Assembly (NCBI RefSeq): GCF_000814025.1
Contig: NZ_JWLL01000006.1
Coordinates: 868,001-932,000 of the forward strand
Source of the DNA: Tateyamaria sp. ANG-S1
GTDB lineage: Bacteria; Pseudomonadota; Alphaproteobacteria; Rhodobacterales; Rhodobacteraceae
Direction of reading: 5' to 3'
DNA: 64,000 bases
Made by a program: the position numbers and the translations under genes. Position 1 is the first letter of the stretch. Each line of letters begins with the position of its first letter. Shown here piece by piece: positions 62,998-64,000 of this stretch. Under the pieces are notes generated by a model, which ran no database searches, was not told the DNA's origin, and saw only the letters and a program-made list of their open reading frames with translations.

Positions 62998-64000
62998 CGT
63001 CCTCGGACACCGCAGGCAAGCCCAGCAAACGCCGCTTCTCCGCCACGCTCAGGAAATCGGCCCCAGCCACCCGCGCCCACTGCGCATCACGTTCCGCAGC
63101 CAACGCAGGCACCTGATCCAGATCCGGGGCCAAGACCACATCCTCACCCGTATGCGCGCCCAACCACTCGGCCAGAGCCGCCGCCACGCGGGTCGCCAGC
63201 GGCAATACTGTCAGGCGGTAAAAAGCCCGGTTCGCCTCCTGATAATTGGCGTAAGTGGCATCACCCTGAATGCCCAACAGCATCGGCGGAACCCCAAAGG
63301 CCAACGCAATCTCCCGCGCCGCAGCCTCCTTGGTCTTCTGGAACTCCATGTCCGACGGCGAAAAGCCCATCGGTTTCCAGTCCAACCCACCTTCCAGCAG
63401 CATCGGGCGCCCCGCATTCCGCGCACCCGAATGGTTGGTCTCAATCTCACTCACCAACCGCTCATACTGATCGCCCGACAGCTGCGACTGCCCATCCGCC
63501 CCGCGATACACAATCGCCCCAGACGGCCGCGCCGCATTGTCCAAGAGCGACTTCGACCATCGCGACGCCGCCGTATGGACATCGAGCGCCATGGCCGCCG
63601 CCTGCATGGGCGAAAACCCGTAATGGTCGTCCTGCGGATGAAAGCTCTTGATATGACAGATCGGGCTCACCGCCCCACCCGCATCAAACCGATGCTTCGC
63701 CCCGCCAACCGCATATTCATAGGCCACAGGCCAGCCATCCGACCCCGGGACCACCGACATCCGATCCGACCGCAGGACATGCAATTCCAGCGGCGCGCCA
63801 CTTTCCCCAGCGACCGCCTCAACATACGCGTTCCCGGACAACAGCAACTGCGCGTAAAGCGCTTCAAGCAACTCCGCACGCCCCTGCCCCGGATTGGGCC
63901 GCTTGATCAGCGACAGGATCGGATGCGTTTCAAACCGCTGCTCCATATCCTGCAACACCAGCGGCAACGCCGCCGCCGCCTCTGCAATCAGCTTGACGGA
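62984..64000 (-). CDS. Gene transfer agent g3, portal protein, 5' end cut by window
   Basis: 339 residues are visible (the window ends in frame; the reading frame continues upstream of the listed ATG-like start as SVKLIAEAAAA). It is the phage portal (SPP1/HK97 type) of the GTA: HVLRSDRMSVVPGSDGWPVA, FHPQDDHYGFSPMQAAAMAL, LLEGGLDWKPMGFSPSDMEF and VPPMLLGIQGDATYANYQ. It forms the dodecameric DNA gate of the head. The terminase genes (g1, g2) would lie beyond the window. Confidence 0.94.
   Translation of the reverse strand, partial: SVKLIAEAAAALPLVLQDMEQRFETHPILSLIKRPNPGQGRAELLEALYAQLLLSGNAYVEAVAGESGAPLELHVLRSDRMSVVPGSDGWPVAYEYAVGGAKHRFDAGGAVSPICHIKSFHPQDDHYGFSPMQAAAMALDVHTAASRWSKSLLDNAARPSGAIVYRGADGQSQLSGDQYERLVSEIETNHSGARNAGRPMLLEGGLDWKPMGFSPSDMEFQKTKEAAAREIALAFGVPPMLLGIQGDATYANYQEANRAFYRLTVLPLATRVAAALAEWLGAHTGEDVVLAPDLDQVPALAAERDAQWARVAGADFLSVAEKRRLLGLPAVSEDDADG

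Noticed and set aside
51881-64000. A prophage
   Set aside because: Gene content and order are those of an RcGTA structural cluster (short tape measure, g15 with TIM-like domain, cysE next door), and no integrase, repressor or lysis genes are visible.

Overview
The window reads as one contiguous piece of chromosome from a GC-rich alphaproteobacterium, most likely a marine member of the Rhodobacteraceae (Roseobacter group). The evidence is a form II cox cluster, tandem GAPDH genes after tkt, the pdhA-pdhB-pdhC order with a lipoyl domain on PdhB, a GAACN7GAAC SOS box in front of uvrA, and an RcGTA-type gene transfer agent cluster. No rRNA, tRNA, CRISPR array, insertion sequence or integrase gene was seen.

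Layout. 0-6.2 kb (minus): RidA-family gene (cut by the edge), then a molybdenum hydroxylase cluster transcribed xdhC-like > molybdopterin-binding > coxS > coxL > coxM; CoxL carries AYRGAGR, the form II signature. 6.3-8.3 kb: bolA, a small unknown gene and the CGFS glutaredoxin grxD (plus), then zapA and a coiled-coil gene (minus). 8.5-14.5 kb: tkt, a small membrane protein, a DUF808 protein and two GAPDH genes whose cofactor-site residues differ (Ala36 versus Asp36). 14.6-17.7 kb: a frameshifted nucleotidyltransferase-fold gene, coaD, a CBS-domain protein and a LysR regulator. 17.8-22.9 kb: valine catabolism (mmsA, STAS-like protein, isobutyryl-CoA dehydrogenase, then one ORF fusing 3-hydroxyisobutyryl-CoA hydrolase to 3-hydroxyisobutyrate dehydrogenase).

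22.9-36.8 kb (minus): small membrane protein, GIN-domain protein, uvrA, two MFS transporters, an exported unknown, lpdA, a DUF924 protein, queA and a YhdP/AsmA-like giant. 36.9-43.3 kb: bcp, a gene-poor stretch, a YHS protein, a DUF455 protein, an M23 endopeptidase overlapping a bactofilin, and a 14-TM MFS exporter. 43.4-50.9 kb: two cyclophilins, pgk, a short-chain dehydrogenase, ftsB and the pdh operon. 50.9-64 kb (minus): cysE and a gene transfer agent structural cluster from portal (g3, cut by the edge) to g15.

The most interesting regulatory signal is a family of palindromes with core TTARCGNTAA in front of both GAPDH genes and in front of pdhA and lpdA, which lie 17 kb apart but encode parts of the same enzyme complex. 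This suggests coordinated control of lower glycolysis and pyruvate oxidation by a LacI-type regulator, possibly of the CceR type. Other notable items are the HIBCH-HIBADH fusion, the near-identical lipoyl domains on PdhB and PdhC, a three-hairpin intergenic element, and a lower-GC stretch covering the 3' part of pdhC, cysE and GTA g15.
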